This document shows positions 17,022 through 25,623 of a DNA stretch of 64,000 bases, in pieces. The stretch's first letter is position 1; each line of letters begins with the position of its first letter. The stretch spans positions 62,001 through 126,000 of the forward strand of contig JAVHLC010000003.1 of NCBI GenBank assembly GCA_031082315.1, written 5' to 3'. The stretch is from Thermodesulfobacteriota bacterium. GTDB taxonomy: Bacteria; Desulfobacterota; QYQD01. Below the pieces are notes generated by a model. It had not been told where the DNA came from. It searched no databases and worked only from the letters and a program-made list of their open reading frames with translations. Made by a program: the position numbers and the translations under genes.

Positions 17022-17681
17022 ATGCAGGGTATTTATGAGTTTGTGCGGGGTCCGCTACTGTGGTTAACCTTTATCGTTTTCATCGGAGGCAGCCTGTATA
17101 AGCTGATTCCAATGTATTATTTACTCAAAAAGAAAGAGGCCTTTGTCCTGAGCTATATGAGTCTCAAATATAGCCTGCGCTCCATCCTGCACTGGATCAT
17201 ACCTTTTGCCAGCGCAAATATGAGGCAGCGACCGATAATGACCGTTATGTCTTTTGTCTTTCATATCTGTCTCCTGGTGACACCTATTTTACTCCTTTCA
17301 CATATTGTCCTCTGGGACGAATCGTGGAACCTAAGCTGGTGGGCGCTGCCGGATTGGATTGCCGACATCATGACCCTTGTGGTCATTGGCGCCTGCGTTT
17401 TCTTTGCTTTCCGGAGACAGATACTTCCCGAGGTGAAATATGTAACTTCTGCCGCGGATTACGTGATACTGGCCGTTACCGCCGCTCCGTTTATCACCGG
17501 CTTCCTGGCTTACCATCAGTGGATCGAGTACAGGACTATGCTTATTCTGCATATTCTGTCCGGGGAGATTATGTTGATGGCCATCCCCTTCACCCGGTTG
17601 GTCCATATGTTCTACTTCTGGTTTACCAGGGCCTATACGGGTTCTGAGTTTGGCGGCGTACGGCACGCCAGAGATTGGTAA
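17022..17681 (+). CDS. tmcC: Tmc complex membrane cytochrome b-like subunit
   Basis: A 219-residue integral membrane protein with about five hydrophobic segments, like the NarI/DsrM-type quinone or heme-b subunit TmcC. Histidines that could ligate haem lie in helices SILHWIIPFAS, FVFHICLLV, ILHILSGEIML and RLVHMFYFW. It is expected to pass electrons across or to the membrane between a periplasmic cytochrome and TmcB. The start is ATG 17022 with AAGGGGGGA upstream; the longer frame from 16893 is a shadow of tmcD. Order tmcB-tmcD-tmcC-tmcB indicates one complex. Confidence 0.8.
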   Translation: MQGIYEFVRGPLLWLTFIVFIGGSLYKLIPMYYLLKKKEAFVLSYMSLKYSLRSILHWIIPFASANMRQRPIMTVMSFVFHICLLVTPILLLSHIVLWDESWNLSWWALPDWIADIMTLVVIGACVFFAFRRQILPEVKYVTSAADYVILAVTAAPFITGFLAYHQWIEYRTMLILHILSGEIMLMAIPFTRLVHMFYFWFTRAYTGSEFGGVRHARDW

Positions 17682-17725
17682 TTCGCGCTTCTACTTTGCG
17701 GAGGTCTTAAAAGGAGGATATACTC

Positions 17726-19066
17726 ATGGCAGTACCTGCAACCAAGTTAAAGGAACAAAAAGAGATAATAGATGTAGGCCTGGAGGAAGGGGCGGCCAGG
17801 CTTACGTATGAAAGGATAGAACAGGTCATAAACCGCGTGATTACGGGTGAGATGGCGGCGCGTATGAAGGTCTATGTGGATACCTGTATCCACTGTGGTA
17901 TGTGCTCCACGGCCTGTCATTATTACCTTTCCCATGGGACTCCCGAATGGGCGCCGGTAGGTAAGGTCAAACAGACCATGTGGGAGATACTGGAGAAGAA
18001 GGGCAGGGTAAGCCCGGAATTTATAAAGAGGGCCTCGATAATCGCCTCTACAGAATGTAATGTATGCCGGCGCTGCAGTATGTATTGTCCCTATGGTATT
18101 GATATAGCCTATATCATGGCCACCGTTCGGCGCATCTGTCATCTCTTGGGGGTAACTCCCCAATATATTCAGGATACGGCCCACAGCCACTCCGCGACCA
18201 TGAACCAGATGTGGGTGAAAGAGGATGAGTGGATAGACACCCTCCAGTGGCAGGAAGGAGAGGCCCAGGCCGAGATACCCAGTCTACGTATCCCGCTCGA
18301 CAAAGAGGGGGCGGACATTATGTATTCGGTCATCGGCCCTGAACCCAAATTCCGTGCCCAGCTCATATATCAGGCCGCGATCCTTATGACAGCAGCAGGA
18401 GTAAACTGGACTATGCCGTCTGGTCCCGGCTGGGATAACAGTGATATGGCCATGTTTACCGGCGACTTTGAGACGATGGGGCGCGTGAAGAGGACCCATT
18501 TTGAGACCGCTGCGAATCTCAGGGTGAAAAAAATCGTCATGGGTGAATGCGGTCATGCCTTTCGTTCTGTCTATGACGTGGGCAACCGGTGGCTGGGTTG
18601 GAAGATGCCGCCCATTCCGGTCATCCATGCCACGCAGTTCTATTATGAACTGCTCAAGGAGGGTAAGATCAAGATAGCGAGAAAGTTCAAGGAACCGGTT
18701 ACCCTGCATGACCCGTGTAATATCGTCCGGGGACGCGGGCTCCATGAGATGATGCGTTATTTAGTCAATGCTACCTGTGAGAATTTTGTAGAGATGTATC
18801 CCAACCGGGAACACAACCATTGTTGTTGCGCCGGTGGAGGCGTAATTAACTGTGGACCGCCCTGGAAGACCAAACGTGTAGAGTCCAACAGTACCAAGGC
18901 AGAGCAGTTGGCGGCTACCGGGGTGCACATTTGCATTGCGCCCTGCCACAACTGCCACGGAGGGCTCGAAGACATTATTAATTACTATAAACTAAATATG
19001 CACGTCATGTTCTTTATCGATATATTGATGAAGACTATGGAGATTCCAGATTCGTTGAAGGCGTAG
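17726..19066 (+). CDS. tmcB: Tmc complex HdrD/DsrK-like iron-sulfur subunit, second copy
   Basis: A 446-residue paralogue of the protein at 14070, with the same motifs: CIHCGMCSTACH, CNVCRRCSMYCPYGI, HDPCNIVRGRG, HCCCAGGGV and APCHNCHGG. Even the translation starts match at the nucleotide level: GGAGGATATACT, one base, ATGGCAGTACCTGCAAC. This indicates a relatively recent tandem duplication around tmcD-tmcC. The first copy has CCN and this one CCC before AGGG, so cluster ligation may differ. It could be an alternative partner of TmcC under other conditions. No tetraheme cytochrome (TmcA) gene is nearby. Confidence 0.85.
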   Translation: MAVPATKLKEQKEIIDVGLEEGAARLTYERIEQVINRVITGEMAARMKVYVDTCIHCGMCSTACHYYLSHGTPEWAPVGKVKQTMWEILEKKGRVSPEFIKRASIIASTECNVCRRCSMYCPYGIDIAYIMATVRRICHLLGVTPQYIQDTAHSHSATMNQMWVKEDEWIDTLQWQEGEAQAEIPSLRIPLDKEGADIMYSVIGPEPKFRAQLIYQAAILMTAAGVNWTMPSGPGWDNSDMAMFTGDFETMGRVKRTHFETAANLRVKKIVMGECGHAFRSVYDVGNRWLGWKMPPIPVIHATQFYYELLKEGKIKIARKFKEPVTLHDPCNIVRGRGLHEMMRYLVNATCENFVEMYPNREHNHCCCAGGGVINCGPPWKTKRVESNSTKAEQLAATGVHICIAPCHNCHGGLEDIINYYKLNMHVMFFIDILMKTMEIPDSLKA

Positions 19067-19093
19067 CGGCCTATTTGCTAAAGTGCAAGCACG

Positions 19094-19126
19094 AAAATGG
19101 CCCATCTTTGGATGGGCCATTTTTTT
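19094..19126 (+). terminator. Intrinsic terminator of the tmc operon
   Basis: A perfect 13-bp stem AAAATGGCCCATC/GATGGGCCATTTT with loop TTTG, running into a T tract ending at 19126. Confidence 0.92.
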
Positions 19127-19182
19127 CTGTAAAATAACAAGCAGGATTTGCAAATCAAGAAAATAAGAGCTAATTTAATATC

Positions 19183-20598
19183 ATGCCGTTCCAAAAACAA
19201 CCGGATTGCAAACACGAGATTATCTTAGACAGCATAGCGGATGGTGTATTTACCGTAGATCTGGAATGGAAGATTACTTCCTTCAATTGTGCGGCTGAGA
19301 AGATTACCGGCATACCAAGAGAAGAGGCCATGGGCCGCTTATGCAGCGATGTCTTTCGGGCCAATATATGCGAGACGGATTGCGCCTTAAAAAAAACTAT
19401 GCTGACCAAGAGGCAAATCATCAATAAGCCTGTCTATATAATAAACAACCGCGGTAAAAAGATTCCAATAAGCGTCAGCACGGCTGTATTTAAAGATGAA
19501 CGCGGGAAAATCATAGGCGGTGTGGAGACCTTCCGGGACCTTTCTATGGTTGAGGAACTGCGAAAGGAATTGACCAAACGTCACCGTCTGGACGACATTA
19601 TCAGCAAAAATCACGAGATGCAGAAGATTTTTGCCATCCTGCCGGAAATAGCCGCCAGTGAAAGCACCGTCCTTATCGAAGGCCCCAGCGGCTCCGGCAA
19701 GGAACTCTTTGCCAAGGCCATTCATAATCTAAGTCAGCGCCGCAAAAGGCCGTTTGTTGCGGTAAACTGTGCTGCTATGCCGGATACACTTTTGGAATCG
19801 GAGCTTTTTGGTTACGTGGCCGGGGCCTTTACCGATGCCAAGAAGAATAAGCCGGGCAGATTTGCCCTGGCCCAGGGGGGGACCGTCTTCCTGGATGAAA
19901 TCAGCGACATTTCTCCGGCCCTTCAGATTCGGCTCTTGCGGGTCCTGCAGGAAAAGGAATTTGAACCCCTGGGGGGTACAAGACCAATTAAGGCCGATGT
20001 GCGTGTACTGGTCTCCACCAACAAAAGCCTGGAAGTCCTGGTGAAAGAAGGAAGATTTCGGGAGGACCTCTACTACCGCATCAACGTGATGAAGATCATC
20101 CTGCCGCCACTTTTGGAACGGAAAGAGGATATACCCCTCTTGATTGACCACATAATCGATCGTTTTAACCGGTTACGAGGAAAGGATATCTCCGGGGTGT
20201 CGGAAGAGACACTAGTCATCCTTATGCATCATGATTACCCCGGAAATGTTCGCGAACTGGAAAACATAATTGAACATGCCTTTATACTTTGCAAGTCTGG
20301 ACTTATTAACCCAAGCCACTTGCCCTCCTGTCTCATACCAAAAGAGTCGGGCCAAATGTTCGCCCAGGTCGAAGATACGCCTGGGCGTGCGAATCTGTCC
20401 GCCCCAGCGGATCTGCCTATGGCACGACCGGTAAGGGCCAGTTTAACTGCCATGGAACGCCGGTTTATTTATGAGATCCTTATGAGTAACAATTGGAACC
20501 GGTTGGCCACAGCCCGGGAGCTTGGTATCAATAAAACCACATTATGGCGTAAAATGAAGAAGCTGAATATCAGTGCGCCGAAGCTAGGTCAGGGGTGA
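19183..20598 (+). CDS. Sigma-54-dependent activator with PAS sensor
   Basis: A 471-residue enhancer-binding protein. Residues about 8-115 form a PAS domain (SIADGVFTVDLEWKITSFN) with a cysteine pair in NICETDCAL that could sense redox or bind a metal centre (inference). Residues about 140-375 are the AAA+ domain: GPSGSGKE Walker A, the sigma-54 loop as GAFTDA instead of GAFTGA, and GGTVFLDEI Walker B. The C-terminal NNWNRLATARELGINKTTLW is a Fis-type helix-turn-helix. No receiver domain is present, so control is by the PAS domain. Its position after the tmc genes and the sigma-54 promoter at 13989 suggest it activates tmc expression. Confidence 0.88.
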   Translation: MPFQKQPDCKHEIILDSIADGVFTVDLEWKITSFNCAAEKITGIPREEAMGRLCSDVFRANICETDCALKKTMLTKRQIINKPVYIINNRGKKIPISVSTAVFKDERGKIIGGVETFRDLSMVEELRKELTKRHRLDDIISKNHEMQKIFAILPEIAASESTVLIEGPSGSGKELFAKAIHNLSQRRKRPFVAVNCAAMPDTLLESELFGYVAGAFTDAKKNKPGRFALAQGGTVFLDEISDISPALQIRLLRVLQEKEFEPLGGTRPIKADVRVLVSTNKSLEVLVKEGRFREDLYYRINVMKIILPPLLERKEDIPLLIDHIIDRFNRLRGKDISGVSEETLVILMHHDYPGNVRELENIIEHAFILCKSGLINPSHLPSCLIPKESGQMFAQVEDTPGRANLSAPADLPMARPVRASLTAMERRFIYEILMSNNWNRLATARELGINKTTLWRKMKKLNISAPKLGQG

Positions 20599-20603
20599 TC
20601 GTT

Positions 20604-20939
20604 ATGGAGAGATTCCGTAATTATGTGGGCAAAACTGTTGTTCTGGAGAAGGTTAAAGAAGCAGTGGCGCAAAATGCCTACGGGTTGGCCGGCCGGTACC
20701 TGCCCGATCCACCGGAAGATTTTGATGAATTTGAGTTTATCACTGACTGGGATGGAGAAAATAAACTGGCGTTGATGGTGACCGTGGAGATGATGAAGGT
20801 TAAAAGAATATTTTTTGGGATATCGTCCCCTGAGAATCCCGATGTGGTTAGAGGCTTATCCGATACAGAGCTGAAAGAACTCCTGGAGAAAAAAGGGGGC
20901 GTATTCGTAAGCTTTTTTGATCATATTACTCGAGGCTAG
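20604..20939 (+). CDS. Hypothetical acidic protein
   Basis: A 111-residue protein (MERFRNYVGKTVVLEKVKEA) that I do not recognise. It is acidic, with DPPEDFDEFEFITDWDGENK in the middle, a predicted beta strand-rich KLALMVTVEMMKVKRIFFGI, and no cysteine, signal peptide or membrane segment. ATG 20604 has AGGGGTG upstream; a GTG at 20595 overlapping the activator's stop by four bases is also possible, implying coupling to it. Its 3' end overlaps the convergent C_GCAxxG_C_C gene by 14 bases. Confidence 0.65.
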   Translation: MERFRNYVGKTVVLEKVKEAVAQNAYGLAGRYLPDPPEDFDEFEFITDWDGENKLALMVTVEMMKVKRIFFGISSPENPDVVRGLSDTELKELLEKKGGVFVSFFDHITRG

Positions 20940-21435
20940 CCCGGCTGCCTGCCAGGATCAGGCTGGATTCCAATTCCTGTTCGTCTCTTATTTGTCTTGT
21001 TAGCCCTACGGTTTCCAGTAACTCCAGGGTGATATGAATCGCACCGACAATAAGTGGGTAGCAGACCTCAGTTGGTATTTTTGAGGTATCATGATCCAGG
21101 ATATCGGCGCACGTATTCCCCGGATATTTGCAGATTAATTCATTAAATCGGGCCTCCATCTCTTCGATCAACAGATAAACGCCTCTATCTATCTTATCCA
21201 CGGCAGCAAAGGTTAAGAGACAGCCCGCTCCGGTCAGGGCGCCGCAGGTTACCCCTTGAAAGCCCATGGCCCCAACCAGTCCGCCGGCGGCCTTGACCAC
21301 ATCATGGCTGTAGATGCCCAGTTCGCCGAGGCCGATATCAATAACGATCTGGCTACACAGAAGACCCCGTGCTGCCGCCTTTTTTACCTCTTCGTTAATG
21401 TATGCACGTGATGGCATAACCGTTTTTCTATCCAC
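20926..21435 (-). CDS. C_GCAxxG_C_C family redox-type protein
   Basis: A 169-residue protein of the C_GCAxxG_C_C family common in anaerobes and of unknown reaction. The diagnostic cysteines are in GLLCSQIVID, GVTCGALTGAGC (the GCAxxG-like core, here CGALTG), LICKYPGNTCADILDHD and TEVCYPLI. The pattern suggests a metal or redox cofactor. There is no signal peptide. It is transcribed towards the hypothetical gene and overlaps its end. Upstream of its start at 21435 lies a 530-base gap with a dispersed repeat. Confidence 0.78.
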   Translation of the reverse strand: MDRKTVMPSRAYINEEVKKAAARGLLCSQIVIDIGLGELGIYSHDVVKAAGGLVGAMGFQGVTCGALTGAGCLLTFAAVDKIDRGVYLLIEEMEARFNELICKYPGNTCADILDHDTSKIPTEVCYPLIVGAIHITLELLETVGLTRQIRDEQELESSLILAGSRASLE

Positions 21436-21966
21436 TTTTTGTGACGCTCCATTTTGCCGGGATGAATCAACGAGATTAGATGGTCACATATAATGGATGA
21501 CATTGTTCCGGTCAAGCTTTTTGTTGCACCCTGATCCACCATCAAGGCATCATCTGCGGCGTTGCCTTCGATCGCTCCTCCTTGCGGCGTATTGCTCCAT
21601 ACGCCTCAGTCGTCGCTCCTCGGCGCCTTGCATCTAATATCTTGCTGGTGATCAGGGATACTCCATAACCTGCTGATTTTAATCTTGATAGCCAAATTAG
21701 ACGGTGGATTTGGGTAAATCTCTTAAGGCTGAACATGCATAGCGAGCGCATACGATGCATTTTACCTTGCATACGGAGATTCCCCGTCCGCCGTAGGCGG
21801 ACTGCGGGGAGCTTCAATTTATCTAATAGGGGGTTTACTTTTTTTACTAATATGTGATAAAAAAAGACATTCTGCTTTTGAGCAGCGGGGCAATACAGGT
21901 GAGGGCGGCTGGCAGGAAGACCTGATGGGTCGCCGGCAAGAGGCCGATTAACCGGAGGCGAAGGGA
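21436..21966. other. Gap with a GC-hairpin repeat and a structured hdrA leader
   Basis: Holds the inverted copy of the GC-hairpin repeat (21730-21817). About 21560-21660 is a stretch of short GC-rich words (CCTCCTTGCGGCG, GCTCCTCGGCGCC) of no known kind. The last 80 bases before hdrA (GACCTGATGGGTC and neighbouring GGCG/CGCC pairs) could fold into a hairpin ahead of the weak GAAGGGA ribosome site. I recognise no riboswitch. No credible gene is present. Confidence 0.5.
21730..21817 (-). repeat. GC-hairpin dispersed repeat, copy 2
   Basis: The reverse complement matches copies at 741 and 54361 from GAAGCTCCCCGCAG to CTATGCATGTTCA. The central palindrome is extended by GTCCGCCGTAGGCGGAC, so hairpin loops vary while flanks are kept. 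Confidence 0.8.
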
Positions 21967-24429
21967 ATGACAGTAGAAAGCACTTCCTCAGCAGTAAATA
22001 AACCGCGCATAGGCGTGTGGATATGTGATTGTCAGGGGCGCGTTTCCACGAACGTAGATACCGTGTCCCTTGTTGAGAGGGCGCGAGAGATGGACGCCGT
22101 GGTCACGGTGAGGCGCGTGGATGCGCTGTGCAACACAGAGGAACTGGCCCGGCTCCGGGCCGAACTTAAGGAGAACAACATCGATCGGTTCCTTTTTGCC
22201 GGGTGCTCCGCGCGCTCGTCGCTCCGTTTCCCCGAACAACAGATCAGCGCCGTGCTGGAAAGCACACAGATAGACAAGGCCATGTTTGAGGTGGCGAACA
22301 TCCGGGAACAGTGCGCCTGGGTTCATGACGACCGGAAGGCAGCGACGGCCAAGGCCCTTGACGTGCTCCGCATGGCCTATGTCCGGTTGAAATTGGACAC
22401 TCCGCGGGCGCCGGCGACTAAAATCGTACCCAGGTCCCTGGTTATAGGCGGCGGGCCGGCCGGTTTACAGACCGCCCAGGATCTTGCAGCCCTTGGTCAG
22501 CAGGTAACACTGGTAGAACAGGCTTCATACCTGGGGGGACGCATGTGTCAGATTCCCTTTCTCTTCCAGACCGAAAACTGGCCCGGGCGTTGCGTGAGTA
22601 CGTGCGTAGGTCCGGTTCAGGCCGCAGGCAGCATGTTCCACCCGAATGTGGAATGCCTTACATCTTCGGAGGTTGCTGATATCGAAAGAGTTGATGGGAA
22701 TTTTCGGGCGCGCCTTCGATTAGGTGCCCGTTTTGTGGATACGGAAAAATGTATTTCCTGTGGGAAGTGTGCCGAAGTATGTCCGGAGGAGATAGCGAGT
22801 GAGTTCGATGAAGGGCTGTTTAGCAGAAAGGCCATAGATAAAGATTTTCCGCGCGCAGTGCCGGATGCCTATAATATCCTGGAGCGAGCGTGCACCAGGT
22901 GCGGGAAATGCGTCGAGGTATGTCCGGCCGGGGCTATTAATCTTGCGGCGCAGGCGGAAGAAAAAGAAGAGGATTTCGGCGCTGTCTTTCTCTCTACAGG
23001 ATTTGACACCTACGACCTTAGCCGGAACCGTGAGTTCAACTATGGCCTCCCCGATGTAATGTCGGGCATGGAATTTGAGCGGCTCCTCGACCGCGGAGTT
23101 CTACGCCCTTCGAACGGTCAGACTCCCCGACATATTGTCTTTGTGCTCTGCGCCGGATCAAGGGCGACCAGAGAAAAGAGAGGAGAGGGCGTTTCTTACT
23201 GCTCGAAGACCTGTTGCGGAATTACCATGAAACAGGTTGAGCGGCTGGGTCTCACCATGAATGAGACGGATATTACCGTGATCTACTACTATGATATAAG
23301 GGCCTACGAGAGGACCTTCGAGGCCATGTATGATCACGTGAAAAGGATGGGTATCGAGTTTTTGCAGGGGGAGATTGAAGGGATCACCGCGAGTGACGAT
23401 GGGGTAAAGATTCGTGTCGCGCGACTGGAAGACGGATCTACTTCCGCCGGCGCTGCGCACACTTTTGATGCCGAAGGTTTTGTCATCCTGGATGCCGATC
23501 TGGTTGTCCTGGCCTCTGCCCAGACGCCCCGGAGAGAGGCACAGCCGCTGGTTCGTAAACTCGGCCTCCAGACCGACCAGTTTGGGTTTCCCATGGAAAA
23601 CCAGCCGCGTATTTTCCGGCCCACAGAGTCCTTCGTGGACCGGGTGTATGTGGTCGGCGCTGCCGCCGGTCCGAAGGTCGTGCAGCAGAGTGTGGAGCAG
23701 GGCAGCGCCGCAGCGATGAAGGCCGCTCCCCACCTCATCAAAGGGGAAAAGGATCTCCTGAAGTTTGTGAGCCGCATTGATCCGGCCGCCTGTGTTCGTT
23801 GCCGGATCTGTGAGACGGTTTGCCCGCACGGGGCTATTAAGATTACGGAAAAGGGGGCGCTGAGTGATCCGGCATTTTGCCAGGGCTGCGGTTTTTGTAT
23901 CGCGGCCTGTCCCACGCATGCTGCAGAGCTGATCAACTTCACGGAACAGCAGATTCTCGATCAGATCGATGTTGCCTTTCAGGGCGTACCCCCCGGCGCG
24001 CCTAAGATTCTGGCCCTGCTCTGTTACTGGTGTTCTTACTGTGGGGCGGATCTTGCCGGAGCGAGCGGTTTGAAGCTCCCGGTTAATTACCGCAGCATCC
24101 GTATTCGGTGTTCTTCGTCGGTGAATTCTGCGCTTGTTATGGAGATGTTCCGGCGCGGGGTGGACGGCATCCTCGTAGGTGGATGTCCGCCCGGGAGTTG
24201 TCATCACGTGAACGGAAACTACCTGGCGGACAAGAGGACGTCCCTGATGCAGAAACTGATGGCCCAACTGGGACTGAGTGAGAAGCGGCTGAAGTTTGAT
24301 TACATAGGGGTGCCGCACTCGCAGAAGTTTGCCGATACCATAACTGCAATGGACCGCGACCTGCGTGAACTTGGTCCCAATCCGGTGGCCGTAAACACCA
24401 GGGAGAGGAGTGAGACTCATGGCAGATAA
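21967..24429 (+). CDS. hdrA: Heterodisulfide reductase subunit A fused to MvhD
   Basis: An 820-residue soluble flavoprotein. Residues about 15-150 are the HdrA N-terminal domain with CDC and ANIREQCAWVH. About 158-195 is the FAD loop VIGGGPAGLQTAQDLAALG. Two ferredoxin motifs follow (CISCGKCAEVCP, CTRCGKCVEVCP), a YCSKTCCG cysteine site, and two more clusters (CVRCRICETVCP, CQGCGFCIAACP). Residues about 680-800 are an MvhD-like domain (LLCYWCSYCGAD, GCPPGSCHHVNGN) that wires a hydrogenase to HdrA. Such proteins carry out flavin-based electron bifurcation or confurcation between hydrogen, ferredoxin and a disulfide-type acceptor. mvhG overlaps its 3' end by 11 bases. HdrB and HdrC are absent locally. 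Confidence 0.92.
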   Translation: MTVESTSSAVNKPRIGVWICDCQGRVSTNVDTVSLVERAREMDAVVTVRRVDALCNTEELARLRAELKENNIDRFLFAGCSARSSLRFPEQQISAVLESTQIDKAMFEVANIREQCAWVHDDRKAATAKALDVLRMAYVRLKLDTPRAPATKIVPRSLVIGGGPAGLQTAQDLAALGQQVTLVEQASYLGGRMCQIPFLFQTENWPGRCVSTCVGPVQAAGSMFHPNVECLTSSEVADIERVDGNFRARLRLGARFVDTEKCISCGKCAEVCPEEIASEFDEGLFSRKAIDKDFPRAVPDAYNILERACTRCGKCVEVCPAGAINLAAQAEEKEEDFGAVFLSTGFDTYDLSRNREFNYGLPDVMSGMEFERLLDRGVLRPSNGQTPRHIVFVLCAGSRATREKRGEGVSYCSKTCCGITMKQVERLGLTMNETDITVIYYYDIRAYERTFEAMYDHVKRMGIEFLQGEIEGITASDDGVKIRVARLEDGSTSAGAAHTFDAEGFVILDADLVVLASAQTPRREAQPLVRKLGLQTDQFGFPMENQPRIFRPTESFVDRVYVVGAAAGPKVVQQSVEQGSAAAMKAAPHLIKGEKDLLKFVSRIDPAACVRCRICETVCPHGAIKITEKGALSDPAFCQGCGFCIAACPTHAAELINFTEQQILDQIDVAFQGVPPGAPKILALLCYWCSYCGADLAGASGLKLPVNYRSIRIRCSSSVNSALVMEMFRRGVDGILVGGCPPGSCHHVNGNYLADKRTSLMQKLMAQLGLSEKRLKFDYIGVPHSQKFADTITAMDRDLRELGPNPVAVNTRERSETHGR

Positions 24430-25432
24430 AAAAAAGATTGTGATGAACTGGGCGAGCGCTTGCGGGGGCTGTGACGTCTCCCTCCTTGATATTGAGGAGA
24501 AGATATTCAGTGTCCTGGATATCGCGGATATTCTTTACTGGCCGGTTGCTATGGACTTTAAGCGGCAGGATGTGCTGGCCCTGGGCCCGGAAAGTATCGA
24601 CATCGGCCTTTTCAATGGGGCGGTGCGCACCTCAGAACAATTGGAAGACGCCCTGATGTTGCGTGAGCGCTGTAAGGTTTTGATTGCTTACGGCGCCTGT
24701 GCCTGCTTTGGCGGGATTCCGGGCTTGGCGAACCTCTCTGACCGGGCGGGCATTTTTGAGGTAGCCTACCACGAGACGCCATCTACGGTCAATCCAGAGG
24801 GCGTGAACCCGCAAACGGTGTGCCGGGTGCCTGAAGGAGAGGTCACTCTCCCCGAGTTTTTTGACACGGTGTACGCCTTAAACCAGGTGGTAAGGGTCGA
24901 TTACTATCTGCCCGGATGTCCTCCTACCGAAGAGCGCATTCTTGATGCCGTAAACATAATCGCCGCCTATGCCCGTTCCGGAGAGCTTCCGCCTCCCGGG
25001 ACGGTGGTTGCTTCGCAAAAGGCGCTCTGTGATGAGTGCCCGCGGGTCAGTACGCGAACCGGCGCGAGGATAGCCAGGATTAACCGGCCGCACGAGATAA
25101 TCGCCGACCCCGGTCTTTGCTTCCTGGAGCAGGGAGTCCTCTGTATGGGGCCGTTTACCCGGGGGGGCTGCGGCGGGAAATGTATTAACGCGAATATGCC
25201 CTGTCGCGGCTGTTTCGGACCGACGGAAAGGATGCTGGACCCCGGCGCGGAGGCCCTGTCTGCCTTTGGATCAATCGTTGGCGCGGGAGGCGAGGATGCC
25301 CTGACCATACCGGAGATGAAGGCGGCGGTAAACAGCATTAAGGATCCGGTGGGGACTTTTTACCGGTTTACCTTGCCCACCGCCATTATCAACCGGACCC
25401 TCAAGGACGGTCGCAATAAGGTAAAAAAGTAG
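24419..25432 (+). CDS. mvhG: [NiFe] hydrogenase group 3c small subunit
   Basis: A 337-residue cytoplasmic small subunit of a methyl-viologen/F420-non-reducing hydrogenase. The proximal cluster motif is in MNWASACGGCDVSLLDIEEK (CxxC), continued by AYGACACFGGIPG and DYYLPGCPPTEERIL. Further cysteines (CDECPR, CMGPFTRGGCGGKCINANMPCRGC) bind two more [4Fe-4S] clusters. No Tat signal is present, in agreement with group 3. I chose ATG 24419, preceded by GGGAGAGGAG, overlapping hdrA by 11 bases. Confidence 0.92.
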   Translation: MADKKKIVMNWASACGGCDVSLLDIEEKIFSVLDIADILYWPVAMDFKRQDVLALGPESIDIGLFNGAVRTSEQLEDALMLRERCKVLIAYGACACFGGIPGLANLSDRAGIFEVAYHETPSTVNPEGVNPQTVCRVPEGEVTLPEFFDTVYALNQVVRVDYYLPGCPPTEERILDAVNIIAAYARSGELPPPGTVVASQKALCDECPRVSTRTGARIARINRPHEIIADPGLCFLEQGVLCMGPFTRGGCGGKCINANMPCRGCFGPTERMLDPGAEALSAFGSIVGAGGEDALTIPEMKAAVNSIKDPVGTFYRFTLPTAIINRTLKDGRNKVKK

Positions 25433-25440
25433 GGTAACAA

Positions 25441-25598
25441 TTTAGCGCTTTTAAAAATGCGCTAAATCTCATTGCAAAATGGAAAATGCAACATGGAAAA
25501 TGTAAAATTTCGGACAAAAACCATCAACATTTTGAATTTTGCACTTTGAATCTTGCATTTTGAATTGAAGTTTAGCCAGTTTTTCAAAAGGCTAAACT
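25441..25598. repeat. Hairpin-bounded word-repeat element between mvhG and mvhA
   Basis: The outer hairpins are TTTAGCGC/GCGCTAAA (25441-25466) and AGTTTAGCC/GGCTAAACT (25569-25598). Between them, a GGAAAATGCAACATGGAAAATG arm-like tract and an inverted CATTTTGAATTTTGCACTTT-like tract surround a short core. The first hairpin may attenuate transcription between the hydrogenase subunits. Confidence 0.55.
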
Positions 25599-25623
25599 GA
25601 TACAAAATAGGGAGATTATCAGC

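Noticed and set aside
21542-21817. 91-residue minus-strand frame before hdrA
   Set aside because: It covers a dispersed repeat and GC-rich words; no family resemblance.
21880-21966. Possible riboswitch in the hdrA leader
   Set aside because: Some hairpins can be drawn, but no known aptamer core is recognisable; left as an unassigned structured leader.
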